From QZKY01 sp942492925 (lineage in GTDB: Bacteria; Pseudomonadota; Gammaproteobacteria; Burkholderiales; Burkholderiaceae_D), in assembly GCA_942492925.1 (NCBI GenBank), contig OW818641.1:2170001-2234000 (forward strand): a DNA stretch of 64,000 nt. Reading direction: 5' to 3'. The position numbers and the translations under genes were made by a program. The notes beneath the pieces were generated by a model that did no database searches, was not told where the DNA came from, and saw only the letters and a list, made by a program, of their open reading frames with translations. Below are positions 26,201 to 35,040 of this stretch, one piece after another; within the stretch, counting starts at the first letter, position 1; every line of letters begins with the position of its first letter.

Positions 26201-27876
26201 GCGCGCAGTGCCATCTCAGATTGCTTGCGCTCGCTGATGTCACGCACAATCCCCTGCGCAAAAAAGCCATGCTCGGCCTGAATCAAGCCCATGCTCACTT
26301 CGACAGGAAAAACAGAGCCATCGCTACGCCGGTGGACCGATTCGACCAGCATGTTTTTTTGCTCCAGAATCTTTTGGCGAAGGCGATCAATGTCAAACGC
26401 CTCACCCTGTGCGCGCAATGCCTTGACGTTCATCCCCAGCAAGACTGCGCGCGGGTAACCGTACATGGTCTCGGCCCGGTCGTTCGCATCGACAATAATG
26501 CCAACCTCGTTCGTCAAGAACATGGCGTCATTGGCGTATTTACTCAGGAAATCCACCTGCTTGCCGAGCGCCTCCTGCTGAAGCGCTGCTTTCACCCGTT
26601 CCGTCTCGTATTTTGCACGCCGCTGTCGCCACCAGAAGTAAAGTGACAGGCTACCGACCAGTGCCAACAAAAGTGCCGCCGCTGCAACATTGGCGGCCAT
26701 CTTTCTTATTGGCTGCTCGACTTCTTCCTTGTCTGCCTCCGTCAACATGAACCAGTCGGTGTTGGGGATATTCACGGCATATCCGACCACTGGCTCACCA
26801 CGATAATCCGTCCCCTCAATGAATCCTGATGCACCACCCACGATCTGCGTCTCCAGCAAATTGGGGTTGGCAAGGATGCTCGACTTGGACAGCAAAGAGG
26901 CTTCCCGATGACGCAACGCATTGAGATACACCACGCTATCCCCGTCGCGCATGAAGACGATCGTCTCTGCCGTCTTGCTGGGCGTTGGCCAGGTTTCGAT
27001 CAAAGGCAGTATGTGTGCCTGAGGACTCAGCTCGAATATCAACCCACCAACCACCGGACCCTTTGCTCCGGCGGGCATCAAGGGTGCAGCCATCGGCAGA
27101 CTGACGTATTTCGTGCCATCGGGTCTTTGATGCCAGTGCATGATCCCGATCACGGGGGCTCTGGCTTTTATGGCGCGCTGCAGCAATTCAGCGATCTGCC
27201 CGGCATCGCCCGCAACACTTTCCTTGCTTCCCAAAAACTGTTTCCCCTGCAAATCATACAGGCTCAAATCCCCATAACCCTGACTTTGCTGAAGCGTCTC
27301 AAGTCGCCGTTGCACCCACGCCATCCGCTGCGAGGGCAAGGTTCCGCGCCGCGCCCATTCTTCAACGCTACTGGCCAGATAGGAATGGTTCCCGGCCGCC
27401 ACGGCAAAATTGAGGTTGTGTTTCAACCAGCTGTTTATCTGCTCAGCCTTCAAGGTCGCGACAGCGGCGAGATTTTGTTCAATCTTTTTGAGTTCGGATC
27501 GTTTGAGATGCTCAAAAACGACATAGCTGCCACACGCAATAATCAGTAAAAAGCCCAGCAGATAAATGACCGGAAGGCGGATCGTCACGCCGCCGATGCG
27601 CCGTTTTTCTTCTTCGATCAGTGTATCCTGCACTTCCGGAATTTCGCTCTGCCAAGCGCGCAGTAACGCATATAACGCCCAGCCCGTCAGCAGGACAAAC
27701 AGGATCCCCTTGAGCATTTCCAGATCGCCGCGTATGGCCGCATGGCCGGCAAACATGTCTATGGCGACACCTGACAGCAGAATCCATAGCCCCGCGAGCG
27801 CCACATAGATCAACGCATAGCTCAAGGCCTTGATCCGCAAGCGGAACGGCGATGTCTCCCGGTTATTTTTTGTCAC
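23212..27876 (-). CDS. Multi-PAS/GAF sensor with intact GGDEF and EAL domains
   Basis: A 1554-residue membrane c-di-GMP signalling protein. Three N-terminal membrane helices (about 20-40, 55-75, 100-122) are followed by a periplasmic Cache-like sensor to about 385 and another helix near 393-412. Then come two PAS domains (440-675), a GAF domain (690-850), two further PAS domains (865-1110), GGDEF (1115-1285) and EAL (1295-1545). The synthase motif RLGGDEF is intact with an inhibitory RESD site just before it. The hydrolase motifs are also intact: GAEALIRW, ELTES, DDFGTGYSS, KIDQSFV and AEGVE. The start is GTG. No dedicated regulator is adjacent. Net activity cannot be predicted. Confidence 0.9.
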   Translation of the reverse strand: MTKNNRETSPFRLRIKALSYALIYVALAGLWILLSGVAIDMFAGHAAIRGDLEMLKGILFVLLTGWALYALLRAWQSEIPEVQDTLIEEEKRRIGGVTIRLPVIYLLGFLLIIACGSYVVFEHLKRSELKKIEQNLAAVATLKAEQINSWLKHNLNFAVAAGNHSYLASSVEEWARRGTLPSQRMAWVQRRLETLQQSQGYGDLSLYDLQGKQFLGSKESVAGDAGQIAELLQRAIKARAPVIGIMHWHQRPDGTKYVSLPMAAPLMPAGAKGPVVGGLIFELSPQAHILPLIETWPTPSKTAETIVFMRDGDSVVYLNALRHREASLLSKSSILANPNLLETQIVGGASGFIEGTDYRGEPVVGYAVNIPNTDWFMLTEADKEEVEQPIRKMAANVAAAALLLALVGSLSLYFWWRQRRAKYETERVKAALQQEALGKQVDFLSKYANDAMFLTNEVGIIVDANDRAETMYGYPRAVLLGMNVKALRAQGEAFDIDRLRQKILEQKNMLVESVHRRSDGSVFPVEVSMGLIQAEHGFFAQGIVRDISERKQSEMALRASETRMSLLFNNMTNGFALHEVIRNAQGKAVDFRYLEANPAFEKIVHMHRGVIVGKTIKELFPSTEACWIESLGEVATTNEPRHMEGYVSAWDGWFSVYAFAPAPGQVASLVEDVTTRKMAEQRAQRLVNLYRALSETNDAIVRLEDQSALFPMACRIAVELGGMRFAWVGVADTASGRIVPIASHGDIAGYLDGIKIALSPDEPEGLGPTSITLRDSRVVVINDFDADHQTAPWHDRAKRHGVRSSATLPIIRNGKPYAVFSVYSDQSQAFDEEFVGLLGEISANLGFALENFDRETLRRQTEVALRQSEARLRRVAEEAPYPMMVFGEDGGVFQINRAWMELSGYTLTDIPTISVWAERAFGSKAREAEMRIRGVFAAEQRFDSGEQMIRCKNGQFRTWHIVSSPLGRLPDERRYAITMATDITESKQSEEGLRLAATVFESNHSAIVITDDKANIVTVNPAFTRITGYTEAEVLGRNPSLLQSGRQTSEFYQAFWNTLLQEDGWQGEVWNCRKNGEEYAAWLSVSAMRDENGVTRHYIGIADDITENKEIQKRIEYLAYHDFLTGLPNRMLANDRLEQAIAHAHRVKSRVAVMFLDLDDFKVINDTLGHAVGDSILKVVAERLLECVRESDTVSRLGGDEFLVMLNDVTEIEDINRVALNILESVNQTYPIAEHNLIISTSIGIALYPEDGQDRGTLLKNADMAMYNAKQSGRNTHRFFAEEMNDYVLEHLLIRNGLSRALENREFQLHFQPLLELSTGRLMGAEALIRWRHPELGMIPPNRFIQVAEDSGMIIPIGNWVLQEACQQAVRWHQAGWPELVVAVNISALQFRRGDIEETVSLALAQSGLASRFLELELTESILIQDFEKTLDVLERLGQLGVHLSIDDFGTGYSSLGYLRRLPVDKLKIDQSFVREITTREDDAAITLSIITLAHSLKKRVVAEGVETVEQLRFLQENRCDEMQGYLFSRPLPSDAFCDFLRKGGRPDFLQELG

Positions 27877-28355
27877 GCCTATTCATTCCCGAGCAAATGA
27901 GCTGAGCTGCGCGCGCCAAACTTTTCAAGTTATGCAAACCACGCTCCGCTTGTCAGCCTCAAAAGAAACACATTTTGCCAAACAACCTATTTTTTTGAGG
28001 GTATCAGAGTTTCAATTATTGTTTCAGCGACTCCCCTGTTTTTTCCTGACAAATATCAACCCATGCATCGCTGTGCAACACGGACAAAAACAGTTTGTTG
28101 TATTCAATACATACCCAAGCGATCATCAAAAAATGGCGGTGTCTATTGAGCGTGCGTGACATCGCAACAGCCGCTGTTTGCGCAGGATTTATTCTGCTTT
28201 ATTGCCAAACCTCAAGCATGACCTGCTTCGCTTGCGGATAATGATGCACAGGAGCGAAGCTTCAGCTTCTTCCATCCATTGAATCATGACGGTTGTCTTT
28301 CGCATTGGCGCGTGCCCGGCGGCTTCGGCGAAACTGTTCTGTAAATGGCTATCCC
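27877..28355. other. Divergent intergenic region between sensor genes
   Basis: About 480 bases between two divergent c-di-GMP/sensor genes. It is more A/T-rich than its surroundings in the first 250 bases. An open frame runs through it on the plus strand (to 28159), but its translation looks random and it lacks a ribosome site. No clear sigma-70, sigma-28 or sigma-54 promoter and no RNA gene was recognised. Promoters for both flanking genes must lie here. Confidence 0.4.
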
Positions 28356-29696
28356 ATGCACATTTCAAAAAACGATCCCTGTTCGCCACTCAAACATCCC
28401 GGACAACTGCTTGCCCTGTTTTTGCCGATTGTGCTGTTCATTACCGTCAGCGCGTGCATCATCTACTGGATCGAACGCGAACACGAACACGCCAAGCATG
28501 CGCAAGACGCTCACGAAACCGTCACGTTGAGCATCCGCGCAATCGGCCGCACCATGCAAACCATTACGCGTGACTTGCGCTATCTCTCGGATGAAACCGC
28601 CATGCAGCAAGTGCTGGATCATCCCAACCCAAAAAATATGGACAACCTTGCGGCAGACTGGATGTCGTTTTCCCGGAACAAGCAAATCTACGACAAAATT
28701 AGATGGATCGATGAAACCGGCATGGAACGACTCCGCATTAACTACGGCAGCCCCAGAAGTATCCGGGTGCCGACCTCGGAATTGGAAAACAAGTCGAAGC
28801 GTTATTTTTTTTATGACACATTCAAGTTGAACGCAGGAGAAATTTTTGTCTCCCCCCTGGATTTAAACGTGGACAACAATGAAATCGAAATACCGCACAA
28901 GCCCACCATCCGTTTGGGCATGCCGGTATTCGATAGAGACGGGCGTAAACGCGGGATTCTCCTCATCAACTACCTTGCCATCGATTTGCTTTCCACGTTT
29001 GAAAAATCCTTTCAATTGAACAAGCGACCCGGCTGGCTGCTGAACAAGGATGGCTACTGGCTCACGGGCGGCATCCGGGAAGATGCGTTCGCATTCATGT
29101 TCGGTCGTACGGAAGCCTCCATGGCTGCGCGTTACCCTGAAGCCTGGAAACAAATCCAGGCGGCAGAGTCCGGACATTTCGTGACCCAAGAAGGATTCTG
29201 GACCTTCAACACGGTCAGCCCACTCGTTGAAGGCCAAAAAACCAGCAGTGGCAGTGCTGACATTCTCTCCGCCAGCCAGGCACGTCTGGATGGCCGGAAA
29301 TACGCCTGGAAAACGGTTTATTTGATGCCGATGGCAATGTACAACGCTGGCCTGACCAGTTTTGCGGTAAAGCTGGTCGTCGGGTCACTTGTGCTTCTGT
29401 TGCTTTTTTTCATTGGCATCTGGCGCCTGGTTCGGGCTCAGCTCATCGAAAAAGATACCCGCGAAAAACTGGAGAAAATCGTCGAGATGCGCACCCATGC
29501 CTTGACAAAAGCGAATGAAAAACTCTCAGAAGAAGACGCACGCCTGAACACCCTCTTGCAAACCTTGCCGGACCTGAAGGGTTCGTCAAGCAATGTGGGC
29601 CAGATTGCCACAGCATCTGGAGAAAATGCCATCGCAGGAAATGAATGCGTTACACTTACAGAACAAAGCCGCACCGGACAGCACAGTATGCCTTGA
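28356..29696 (+). CDS. Sensor-only paralogue of the adjacent GGDEF-EAL protein
   Basis: A 446-residue membrane protein: helix about 15-37, periplasmic Cache-like domain to about 325, second helix about 330-355, and a short coiled coil. It aligns along its whole sensor half with the next gene, sharing blocks such as DLRYLSD, GEIFVSPLDLNV, KPTIRLGMPVFD and RGILLINYLA. Similarity stops abruptly after LLQTLPDL, the first residues of the sister's PAS domain, and a 40-residue unrelated tail ends the protein. No output domain remains. The start at 28356 is chosen because it gives a normal N-terminus before the helix; its ribosome site is weak. It could be a decayed duplicate or a partner that dimerises with the full-length sister. 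Confidence 0.8.
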   Translation: MHISKNDPCSPLKHPGQLLALFLPIVLFITVSACIIYWIEREHEHAKHAQDAHETVTLSIRAIGRTMQTITRDLRYLSDETAMQQVLDHPNPKNMDNLAADWMSFSRNKQIYDKIRWIDETGMERLRINYGSPRSIRVPTSELENKSKRYFFYDTFKLNAGEIFVSPLDLNVDNNEIEIPHKPTIRLGMPVFDRDGRKRGILLINYLAIDLLSTFEKSFQLNKRPGWLLNKDGYWLTGGIREDAFAFMFGRTEASMAARYPEAWKQIQAAESGHFVTQEGFWTFNTVSPLVEGQKTSSGSADILSASQARLDGRKYAWKTVYLMPMAMYNAGLTSFAVKLVVGSLVLLLLFFIGIWRLVRAQLIEKDTREKLEKIVEMRTHALTKANEKLSEEDARLNTLLQTLPDLKGSSSNVGQIATASGENAIAGNECVTLTEQSRTGQHSMP

Positions 29697-29726
29697 GGAA
29701 ACCATAACCCGCCACTCACCCAGACG

Positions 29727-32700
29727 ATGCCCATGAACCTCACGACAAACGGCCCACAATACTCCCCGCTCCAGCACCCGCGCCGCTTGCTGATCCTGTT
29801 GACGCCGATCATCTTGCTGATCGGCCTTTCCTTGTTCATCATCTTCAAAATCGAGCTGGACCGGCGCCACTCGGCGAACGTGCGTGATGCGCACGAAGTG
29901 GTGGCCATCAGCACCGAATCCATCGGACGCACGATCCAGGACATCACGCGCGATTTGCGTTATCTCTCGGACGACACCGGCATGCAACGAGTGCTGGACA
30001 ACCCGAACGAAAAAAACATGAGCGATCTGGCGACGGACTGGATTTCCTTCTCGCTCAACAAGCAAATGTACGACAAGATCCGCTGGATCGATGAACACGG
30101 CGTCGAACGCCTGCGGATTAACTACACCCCGAACAAGCCCATCCGGGTTCCGGTCACAGAACTTCAGGACAAATCCAAGCGCTATTTCTTTGCCGATGTT
30201 TTCAAACTCAATGCCGGTGAAATTTTCGTCTCGCCGCTGGACCTGAATGTCGAGAATAACGAAATCGAAGTGCCCTACAAGCCCACCATCCGGCTGGGGA
30301 TGCCGGTCTTCGACGGCAAGGGCAACAAGCGCGGCATCTTGCTCATCAACTATCTAGCCACCGACATGCTCTCGATATTCGAGAAATCTTTTCGGCAAAA
30401 CAAATATTCCGGGTGGCTGCTGAACAAGGATGGCTACTGGCTCAAGAGCGATCATCCGGATGATGAATACGCCTTCATGTTTGGGAAAACTGAAACCTCC
30501 ATGGTCACCCGCCACCCGGAAGCCTGGAAAAAAATCAAGGAGACAGACGCTGGCCATTTTCTGACGCCGGAAGGCTTGTGGACGTTCAGCACGGTGAGTC
30601 CGCTGGTTGAAAGTCACAAAACCAGCTCCGGCAGCACCGACATCCTGGCCGCCAGCAAAGCGCAACTGGACAGCCGCAAATATGTCTGGAAAGCGGTTTA
30701 TCTGATGCCGATGGCCGTGTATAACAGCGGCATAACGGCATTTGTCCTTCAGATCGCCGGAGCCGGCATCGTCATTCTGGGGCTTTTCTTTTTCGGCGTC
30801 TGGCGCCTCGTCCATGCGCAACTGGTCGAAGAAGGCATGCGCGACCACCTTGAGCAGATGGTCAGTGAACGCACGCGCGATCTGACGGAAGCCAACGAGA
30901 CGCTGGCTGAACGTGAAACCCGCTTGCTCACGCTATTTGAAACCATCCCCGACCTGATCCGTGTGAAAAGCGTCGATGGCACTTACATCGCGGTGAACAG
31001 CGCCTTCGCCAACTTGCTCGGCAAGAAGATAGAGGAGCTAATCGGCCACAAGGCGGAAGAATTCCTGGACAAGGAACTGGCCACAGCGTTGCATAGCGAC
31101 GACATGGCCGCCCTCGAAGCTGATCGACCTGTGGTTTTCGAAGAATGGCTCACCTACGCCAGAGACGGGCACAAGGGCTTGTTCGAGGTTATCAAGGTGC
31201 CCATTCGCACACCTGACGGCCAGCTCATCGGCGTGCTCGGTGTAGGGCGGGACATTACAGATCGCAAACAGGCCGAGGAAAGACTGAAACTCGCCGCGCT
31301 GGTTTCCGAGCACACCAGCCAGGCCATCATGGTCACCGACGCGGAGGGACGCATCATTGCCGTCAATCCGGGCTTCGAACGCATTACCGGTTACACCGAG
31401 TCCGAAGTCCTCGGCAAGAATCCGAGCGTGCTGAGTTCTGGCCGTCAGGATCGCGCCTTCTATCAAGCCATGTGGCACGCGCTGAACACATCCGGACACT
31501 GGGAAGGCGAAATCTGGAACAAGCGCAAGAACGGGGATATTTATCCCGCCTGGAACACCATTAACGCCATCCGCACTCCCGATGGCACCATTGAGCGCTA
31601 CGTCGAGCTATGCTCCGACATGACCAACAAGAAGAAAGCGGAAGATCTCATCTTCCAGCAAGCCAACTTCGATTCCCTGACCGGGCTGCCCAACCGTCAC
31701 ATGTTCCTGCAACGTCTGGACCATGAAATCGATACCGCCAAAAATCTGGGGCTGCCGCTCGCGCTGATGATCCTCGATCTGGATCATTTCAAGGACGTGA
31801 ACGATACGCTCGGCCACGAAATGGGCGACACTTTGTTGAAAGATGCCTCCGAGCGTCTCAAGAGCTGTGTGCGCGAAACGGACACCGTCTCGCGCCTGGG
31901 CGGCGATGAATTCACCGTGATTCTCAGCGCCATCGAGGACATTGGTCGCGTCGAACGCGTAGCGCAGCACATCCTGCATCGCCTGTCCGAACCTTTCCTG
32001 CTCGGCAAAGAAAGCGTGCATGTTTCGGCCAGCCTGGGCGTGGCCATGTATCCGGATGATGCCGCGAACAGTGACGATCTGCTCAAGAATGCAGATCAAG
32101 CCATGTACGCTGCAAAAAAAGATGGCCGCAACCGACGTAATTACTACATGCCAGCCATGCAGGAATCCGCGCAATTCAAGTTGCGACTCATGAATGATTT
32201 GCGCGTCGCACTGGCCGAGCATCAGTTCATGGCGATGTACCAGCCGATCGTTGATTTGCAAACCGGCGACATTCACAAGGCCGAGTCCTTGATTCGCTGG
32301 AATCACCCGATTCGCGGCATGATCAGCCCCGCACAATTTATTACCTTGGCGGAAGAAATTGAAGTCATTGTCGACATCGGCAACTGGATGTTCCGCGAAG
32401 CCGCCCAACAGGCGGCCCACTGGCGCACCAGTCATCACCCAGATTTTCAAATCAGCGTCAACATGTCGCCGGTGCAGTTCCGCAACGCCGGCATCAGCCA
32501 CAAGACCTGGGGGCATTATCTGAAGACGCTGGGCATCCCCGGACAAGGCATCGTCATCGAAATCACCGAAGGCTTGTTGATGGATGCGACCGAGGCAATC
32601 ACTTCGCAATTGCTCGAATTCCGTGATGCTGGGATGGAGGTCGCGCTCGACGATTTCGGCACTGGCTATTCCTCACTTTCTTACATCAAGAAATTTGACA

Positions 32701-32957
32701 TCGATTACCTGAAGATCGATCAGTCGTTCGTTCGCCATCTTGCTCCCGAATCGAGCGACCTTGCACTTTGCGAAGCCATCATCGTGATGGCGCACAAGCT
32801 TGGCATCAAAGTCATCGCGGAAGGTGTTGAAACAACCTTGCAGCGTGATCTCCTTGCCGCAGCCGGCTGCAACTACGGCCAGGGCCGCCTCTTCTCCATG
32901 CCCGTGGCGGCTGAGGACTTTGAAAAGCTTTTCGACAAAACGCGTGCCGCGACCTGA
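29727..32957 (+). CDS. Cache-PAS-PAS-GGDEF-EAL c-di-GMP signalling protein
   Basis: A 1076-residue membrane protein: helix 21-42, periplasmic Cache-like sensor 43-345, helix 346-372, coiled-coil linker, PAS (415-530), PAS (535-655), GGDEF (655-815) and EAL (825-1070). The synthase motif SRLGGDEF near residue 725 and the RETD inhibitory site are intact. The phosphodiesterase signature reads ESL instead of EAL, but the catalytic glutamate remains, as do EITE, DDFGTGYSS, LKIDQSFV and AEGVE. It begins 30 bases after the sensor-only paralogue and is probably co-transcribed. Two start codons (29727 and 29733) are possible. Confidence 0.9.
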   Translation: MPMNLTTNGPQYSPLQHPRRLLILLTPIILLIGLSLFIIFKIELDRRHSANVRDAHEVVAISTESIGRTIQDITRDLRYLSDDTGMQRVLDNPNEKNMSDLATDWISFSLNKQMYDKIRWIDEHGVERLRINYTPNKPIRVPVTELQDKSKRYFFADVFKLNAGEIFVSPLDLNVENNEIEVPYKPTIRLGMPVFDGKGNKRGILLINYLATDMLSIFEKSFRQNKYSGWLLNKDGYWLKSDHPDDEYAFMFGKTETSMVTRHPEAWKKIKETDAGHFLTPEGLWTFSTVSPLVESHKTSSGSTDILAASKAQLDSRKYVWKAVYLMPMAVYNSGITAFVLQIAGAGIVILGLFFFGVWRLVHAQLVEEGMRDHLEQMVSERTRDLTEANETLAERETRLLTLFETIPDLIRVKSVDGTYIAVNSAFANLLGKKIEELIGHKAEEFLDKELATALHSDDMAALEADRPVVFEEWLTYARDGHKGLFEVIKVPIRTPDGQLIGVLGVGRDITDRKQAEERLKLAALVSEHTSQAIMVTDAEGRIIAVNPGFERITGYTESEVLGKNPSVLSSGRQDRAFYQAMWHALNTSGHWEGEIWNKRKNGDIYPAWNTINAIRTPDGTIERYVELCSDMTNKKKAEDLIFQQANFDSLTGLPNRHMFLQRLDHEIDTAKNLGLPLALMILDLDHFKDVNDTLGHEMGDTLLKDASERLKSCVRETDTVSRLGGDEFTVILSAIEDIGRVERVAQHILHRLSEPFLLGKESVHVSASLGVAMYPDDAANSDDLLKNADQAMYAAKKDGRNRRNYYMPAMQESAQFKLRLMNDLRVALAEHQFMAMYQPIVDLQTGDIHKAESLIRWNHPIRGMISPAQFITLAEEIEVIVDIGNWMFREAAQQAAHWRTSHHPDFQISVNMSPVQFRNAGISHKTWGHYLKTLGIPGQGIVIEITEGLLMDATEAITSQLLEFRDAGMEVALDDFGTGYSSLSYIKKFDIDYLKIDQSFVRHLAPESSDLALCEAIIVMAHKLGIKVIAEGVETTLQRDLLAAAGCNYGQGRLFSMPVAAEDFEKLFDKTRAAT

Positions 32958-33321
32958 TTCCGCTGACCCGCGTCATGCGCCATACGTGGCAGCAATAAGA
33001 CTCGAGAAAAATCGTGACAAACGGGGGATGAAGATTTTGCGGCCAAAGTCGTAAAATCTTCGCCGCCGTTTGCTGTCGCACCGCCATGACCCTTGCGCAC
33101 ACGAGAATATGTCTGCCCCAGGCAAAGGAGAACGATACGATTGCGCCTCTCCCCCGCCAACCATGACAGCGCTCTCGCCAGTCCCCATCACGGCCCCGCG
33201 CCAAGAATACCCATACAACACCCTGCCGCAAGACGCTGGCATCAGGCTTGACCCTTCCCTGACTTTGCTCCACCATGGGGATATCGCAATCAATGCGCCG
33301 CTCGGATATCGGCCTCTGCCC
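32958..33321. other. Intergenic region with an AT-rich inverted repeat
   Basis: About 360 bases before the C_GCAxxG_C_C gene. GAAGATTTT (33030-33038) and AAAATCTTC (33053-33061) form a perfect 9-base-pair stem 72 bases after the GGDEF-EAL stop. It lacks a T run, so it is not a standard terminator. An open frame continues leftward from the downstream gene through most of this region, but its Pro/His-rich translation does not look like protein. No promoter was identified with confidence. Confidence 0.4.
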
Positions 33322-33792
33322 ATGAATCCCCTCAATCCCAAAAAAATCCACGAAAGCGCCGAAACCCTCTATACCGGTGGCTTGTGCTGCTCGGAAAGCG
33401 CGCTACTTGCCATCGCACAAGGCATCGGCGTCACGTCTCCTTGCCTGCCTGCCGTGGCCTCCGGATTTTGCGGCGGCATGGCGCGAACCGGGGGGCCATG
33501 TGGCGCACTCACTGGCGCGATAATGGGACTTGGCCTAGCGCTGGGCCGCGCTTCGGCCGCCGACGCTGCGCAACCCGCTGCTCGTGCAACGCAGCGATTG
33601 GTGCGTGAATTCGGTGAAATATTCGGCGGGGTGGATTGCCACAAGCTGGTGGGGTTTGACCCAAACGCCAACCCCGAAGACATTGATAAGGCTTTTACCA
33701 AGGAAGGGCGGCGAGCGCATTGCGCACGATTTACGGGCGTCGCGGCTGGGCTGGCGGCAAACATCCTTCTTGAAAACGCAGACAACTCTTGA
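33322..33792 (+). CDS. C_GCAxxG_C_C family redox protein
   Basis: A 156-residue cysteine-rich cytoplasmic protein of the C_GCAxxG_C_C family, thought to be redox-active but without an established reaction. The pattern is visible as GGLCCSES, GFCGGMARTGGPCGALTGAIMGLGL, VDCHK and AHCARF, with the GCA motif in the variant form PCGAL. The start at 33322 gives the normal N-terminus (NPKKIHESAETLY). It is followed after 41 bases by the sigma-factor gene and heads a stretch of genes concerned with thiols and disulfides. Confidence 0.8.
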   Translation: MNPLNPKKIHESAETLYTGGLCCSESALLAIAQGIGVTSPCLPAVASGFCGGMARTGGPCGALTGAIMGLGLALGRASAADAAQPAARATQRLVREFGEIFGGVDCHKLVGFDPNANPEDIDKAFTKEGRRAHCARFTGVAAGLAANILLENADNS

Positions 33793-33833
33793 ACGGCCCC
33801 TACGCCATAAAATGGGGAAAGGAAGGCGATCGC

Positions 33834-34391
33834 ATGACTGATGAACAAACGAACTTCACCTGCGTCACCCTCGCCTGGCGCGCGCACGAAACCGAGTTGC
33901 GCCGCTTCCTGGCGAACCGATTGGCCGATGCGTATTTTGCAGAAGACATCCTTCAGGAAGTCTTTATCAAGGCGATGCATCAAGGAAAACGGTTTTGCAG
34001 CCTGGACAATGCTCGCGCCTGGCTTTTTGAGGTTGCGCGCAACGCCGCCATCGATCATCTCCGCACAAAGCGTGAACAAGCCGTCTTGCCAGACGATCTC
34101 GTTGCAGAACAAGATGGGCCGGACACAATTGACATCATGGCCACCTGCCTGACGCATGCCCTGCCAGAATTGCCCGAAGAGGATCGCGAAGCCATTACCC
34201 TGTGCGATCTTCAAGGCATGAAACAGGAAGATTTCGCCAAACTGAAAGGCTTGTCCCTGCCCGGCGCCAAGTCACGGGTGCAACGCGCGCGCAAGCGATT
34301 ACGTGAACACCTCACGCAGGCGTGTCGTGTTGAATACGATGCGCAAGGACGGGTGAGCGGATTCGTGCCGCGCCATGGGGGCGCTTCCTAA
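33834..34391 (+). CDS. sigZ: ECF RNA polymerase sigma factor, SigZ-like
   Basis: A 185-residue sigma-70-family factor. Region 2 includes DAYFAEDILQEVFIKAM and NARAWLFEVARNAAIDHLR; region 4 is LPEEDREAITLCDLQGMKQEDFAKL followed by PGAKSRVQRARKRLREHL. The C-terminal tail with a Cys and VSGFVPR resembles SigZ-type factors. The start at 33834 follows GGAAGG. No anti-sigma factor gene lies next to it; the neighbour upstream is the C_GCAxxG_C_C protein and downstream is dsbB. Cysteines in the tail and region 4 might allow direct redox control, which is speculation. Confidence 0.85.
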   Translation: MTDEQTNFTCVTLAWRAHETELRRFLANRLADAYFAEDILQEVFIKAMHQGKRFCSLDNARAWLFEVARNAAIDHLRTKREQAVLPDDLVAEQDGPDTIDIMATCLTHALPELPEEDREAITLCDLQGMKQEDFAKLKGLSLPGAKSRVQRARKRLREHLTQACRVEYDAQGRVSGFVPRHGGAS

Positions 34392-34505
34392 CCGTATTTT
34401 CTGAATGCGTTATTTTCGCTGCAATGTCGCATTCTCGTGTCACGCAGCGACGGCGCCGCGCGAAATCTGTTTTACAATCTCATTAACAGCACAGCAAAAT
34501 CCTTC

Positions 34506-35021
34506 ATGCCCATCATGTATTTATTGCGACGTCACGCCAAATCACTCGCGCTCCTGCTCGCCATTGGCGCTTTTGCGTTGGTGCTGGTCGCGGTTGTCCT
34601 GACCCATTGGCTGGCACTGCTACCCTGCCATCTCTGCATTTTCCAACGTGTGCTGCACCTGGCAGTCGGTGCGGCATTGCTTGCGGCCTGGGCATCATGG
34701 AACGGAAAACTGATACCGCTCATCTCACTCATCCAAACCGTCGCGTTCTCTGTGACAGGACTGATTGCAGCCGGCTACCAAGTGTGGCTGCAGTGGCAGC
34801 CCCTGTCGTCTCTCGGCTGTGGCGTCGGCCAGCAAGGCTGGATCGAACGTTTTGTCGAAATGCTGAGCGATTGGATACCTACCCTCTTCATGGCGGGCGG
34901 GCTTTGCGAAGATGACGATCTGCTTATCCTTGGCTTGTCGATTGCCGTGTGGTCATTCCTCGCCTTTGCCGGCTTTCTGGTTTCCTCGGTGACCTTGCTC
35001 ATCGTGCGCCAACAAAAATAG
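34506..35021 (+). CDS. DsbB-family quinone-linked disulfide oxidoreductase
   Basis: Inner-membrane protein that reoxidises periplasmic DsbA and passes electrons to quinone. The first cysteine pair is CHLC in LLPCHLCIFQR, the second consists of the cysteines in SLGCGVG and MAGGLCEDD, and the final helix begins GLSIAVWSF as in known DsbB proteins. Four membrane helices are visible in 171 residues. The start at 34506 or the next ATG at 34515 both fit. Its likely partner is the DsbA-like protein encoded at 37599-38258. Confidence 0.88.
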   Translation: MPIMYLLRRHAKSLALLLAIGAFALVLVAVVLTHWLALLPCHLCIFQRVLHLAVGAALLAAWASWNGKLIPLISLIQTVAFSVTGLIAAGYQVWLQWQPLSSLGCGVGQQGWIERFVEMLSDWIPTLFMAGGLCEDDDLLILGLSIAVWSFLAFAGFLVSSVTLLIVRQQK

Positions 35022-35040
35022 TACGACGACCACGCGCTGC

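Noticed and set aside
27830..28159. A 109-codon frame in the divergent gap between sensor genes
   Set aside because: It overlaps the start of the 1554-residue gene, lacks a ribosome site, and its sequence does not resemble any protein.
33070..33321. N-terminal extension of the C_GCAxxG_C_C gene
   Set aside because: The open frame upstream of 33322 encodes Pro/His-rich sequence unlike the family and includes the likely promoter region.
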